Below are positions 62,451 through 64,000 of a DNA stretch of 64,000 bases, piece after piece. This DNA is from Scybalomonas sp905214925. GTDB lineage: Bacteria > Bacillota > Clostridia > Lachnospirales > Lachnospiraceae. A program made the position numbers and the translations under genes. The DNA lies in NCBI GenBank assembly GCA_905214925.1, contig CAJMOB010000003.1:62001-126000 (forward strand), read 5' to 3'. Every line of letters starts with the position of its first letter. Position 1 is the stretch's first letter. A model generated the notes under the pieces. It ran no database searches. It had not been told where the DNA came from and saw only the letters and a program-made list of their open reading frames with translations.

Positions 62451-64000
62451 TTTGTATCACCTACCTTATATGATAATGCTGGGATTATTTCACCATCCTC
62501 TTCCACTTGTTGTTCTCCATAGTTTACATATACTTTTGTTCCGTTGGAATATGTGACAATCACAAGATTCCCGTTCTTTTTATGCTCTTCAATAGTAGCA
62601 CCTGCTATCTTATCGTTTAAGCTCTTAAGTTCATCATAATATTCCTGAATCTCTTTTTTATAAGTGCTATATTTTGATGTATAGAGGAAGTTGGAATTGG
62701 TATTGATTAATTCGCTTGGATCTTCCCAAGTTAAATAAAACGATGGATAAATTCCTGTTTCCACTAATTTTAAGAAAAACTTTTGCTTATCCGCCTCAAA
62801 ATTCGTATAATCGGCATACATTGGCATAACACCTTTTAACGCGATGGATAAAAATGGAATACTTTCATCCGTAAAAATGTAATCCGAATCCGAAACTGGC
62901 ATATCGGTAATCCCATCGATATATTTCCAATAAGGGGCAAATGGCTCATCTAATATCAAATCTATGTTTTGTTTTAATTCAGAAAACATAAGGTCGTATT
63001 CTTGTAACGTATCGGAACGCATATGAGATTTTCCATTATAAGTCCAAGTAAATAATGTGTTTCCAACGCCATTTAAAGCTAACTTTTCTATTCCTTTTTG
63101 TTTCATCTCTTTTGTCAACTGATTTAAAAGAGTTTTGCTTCTCGTTGGTGTTAAAAACTTCATCGTTTCATAGACTTCTTTATACGTCTCTTCTTGATAC
63201 AGACGTTTATCAATTTTTTTCACAACATGAAACGTCGTATTTCCAGTATCTGGATTGGCACGAAGACCATCGGTATGTAAATAAAAATCAATATTTGTAT
63301 CTTTCGTCTCCTCTATAAGCTCTGTTAACGCTTTTGTACCACCAATTTTAGAATCCGCTTTATAATCCGCAACTGGCAAGTTGTAAACTCCACCTTTTTG
63401 CCAGCCTTTATAAAAAGAAAGGATATCGGTTACTCCAACTTCCTCCAATTCTTTATAAATTGTTTGAATCTGTTCCACCGTTGTCATTGTGACCGCCCGT
63501 TTAAAAAACAGCCAATTTTCTCGCTCCGTCCCAAGGAAATCCAAACGGATTTTAAATCCATGATCCGTCGCCTCTAATCCACCTTCGTTCAATAAATATT
63601 GGCGATACGATTTCGCAAGCCCTGTATAATCGGCTTCCCCTTTTCCTACGAAGTTATATCGAATTTGAATATCATATGGAATTTTATCGGTTACTCTGGA
63701 AACAGAACCACCAGACTTTGATGTTGGCTGTGTATAAACCGTATGTTTCATAAACTTTGCCGAAATCCAGTTATAGTTTGTATAAGCACCATTAGGATAA
63801 GCCTCAATCGTTGCTGCTTCTGCTCCACTTTCAATAATGGCTAAATATCCCATATCCGAATCCGTATGCACCATTCCATAGACAGGAGCCATAATATTCT
63901 CACCATCGTTTACTGTTTGATAAGAATCCCAGAAGAGAGAAAGTACATAAGAGGAATCAATTCCAACATCACTTCCATAAACCTTTTGGGAATATGCCAT
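62447..64000 (-). CDS. DUF5696-type protein, C-terminal part (cut by window edge)
   Basis: At least 517 residues run off the right edge, and the ATG at the last base of the window is probably internal. The visible part has SLFWDSYQTVNDGENIMAPV, YTGLAKSYRQYLLNEGG, LDFLGTERENWLFFKRAV, a TIM-barrel-like stretch (TDILSFYKGWQKGG, IDFYLHTDGLRANPDTG) and FEADKQKFFLKLVETGIYPS. Proteins of this DUF are usually encoded with CUT1 importers and are probably cell-surface glycoside-binding or -cleaving enzymes, but activity is not established. It overlaps the first permease gene by four bases, so it belongs to the arabino-oligosaccharide operon. Confidence 0.75.
   Translation of the reverse strand: MAYSQKVYGSDVGIDSSYVLSLFWDSYQTVNDGENIMAPVYGMVHTDSDMGYLAIIESGAEAATIEAYPNGAYTNYNWISAKFMKHTVYTQPTSKSGGSVSRVTDKIPYDIQIRYNFVGKGEADYTGLAKSYRQYLLNEGGLEATDHGFKIRLDFLGTERENWLFFKRAVTMTTVEQIQTIYKELEEVGVTDILSFYKGWQKGGVYNLPVADYKADSKIGGTKALTELIEETKDTNIDFYLHTDGLRANPDTGNTTFHVVKKIDKRLYQEETYKEVYETMKFLTPTRSKTLLNQLTKEMKQKGIEKLALNGVGNTLFTWTYNGKSHMRSDTLQEYDLMFSELKQNIDLILDEPFAPYWKYIDGITDMPVSDSDYIFTDESIPFLSIALKGVMPMYADYTNFEADKQKFFLKLVETGIYPSFYLTWEDPSELINTNSNFLYTSKYSTYKKEIQEYYDELKSLNDKIAGATIEEHKKNGNLVIVTYSNGTKVYVNYGEQQVEEDGEIIPALSYKVGDTK

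Noticed and set aside
1..64000. tRNA, rRNA, CRISPR arrays and complete insertion sequences
   Set aside because: No T-arm-like GGTTCRAATCC context, rRNA segment, spaced direct repeats or transposase frame was seen on either strand by reading. A dedicated search could still find a small RNA.

Overview
The window is 64 kb of an AT-rich, spore-forming, low-GC Gram-positive genome. It most resembles a gut Lachnospiraceae (Clostridia) chromosome. The reasons are strong AGGAGG ribosome binding sites, spoIIP, gpr and a GerMN lipoprotein, an HrcA/CIRCE heat-shock operon, a membrane pyrophosphatase, and many ABC-type oligosaccharide loci with intracellular glycosidases and LacI/AraC regulators. No rRNA, tRNA, CRISPR array or complete insertion sequence was seen. 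Both ends cut genes.

Layout. 0-1.4 kb: start of a sugar-binding lipoprotein and a divergent DUF624 membrane protein. 1.4-4.2 kb: a TetM-type ribosome-protection GTPase carrying a C-terminal YacP/Rae1-like NYN nuclease domain, the most unusual gene here. 4.5-12.8 kb: a galacto-mannoside locus (GH113, GH36, two LacI paralogues) with a divergent AraC regulator and an ABC exporter. Two promoters in it share a 30-nt motif at identical spacing. 12.9-14.7 kb: a scar of gene ends, a PHP phosphatase gene, and a GNAT gene interrupted by a small palindrome-bearing insertion flanked by TA. 14.9-15.9 kb: an XRE regulator and an unknown membrane-anchored protein. 16.1-26.2 kb: an alpha-glucoside locus (GH13_31, beta-phosphoglucomutase, ABC importer, GH65 phosphorylase, an RDD pair, LacI) with five copies of a CNAAAACGTTTNN-type operator.

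26.5-48.1 kb holds the conserved Firmicutes housekeeping series, read on the minus strand from comEA: comEA, a two-component system, a GerMN lipoprotein, comEC, then gpr, spoIIP, lepA, hemW, hrcA, grpE, dnaK and dnaJ. holA and rpsT lie on the plus strand within it. A membrane pyrophosphatase and a cytidylate-kinase-like gene are inserted between hemW and hrcA.

48.3-56.2 kb: a small DMT transporter, then the arginine operon argC-argJ-argB-argD with an orphan solute-binding lipoprotein as its last gene, and divergent argG. The two arg promoters face each other and overlap ARG-box-like palindromes. 56.3-64 kb: an arabino-oligosaccharide locus (GH51, GH43, solute-binding protein, two permeases, DUF5696 protein cut by the window edge). 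Three kinds of short repeated signal cut across these regions: a dispersed ~55-bp palindrome (three copies), a shared hairpin core GGCTGTTGTAAAA at gene-module borders, and a terminator stem based on GGTGAGAAACT. Start sites were often moved inward from the longest frame where a Shine-Dalgarno sequence decided it.
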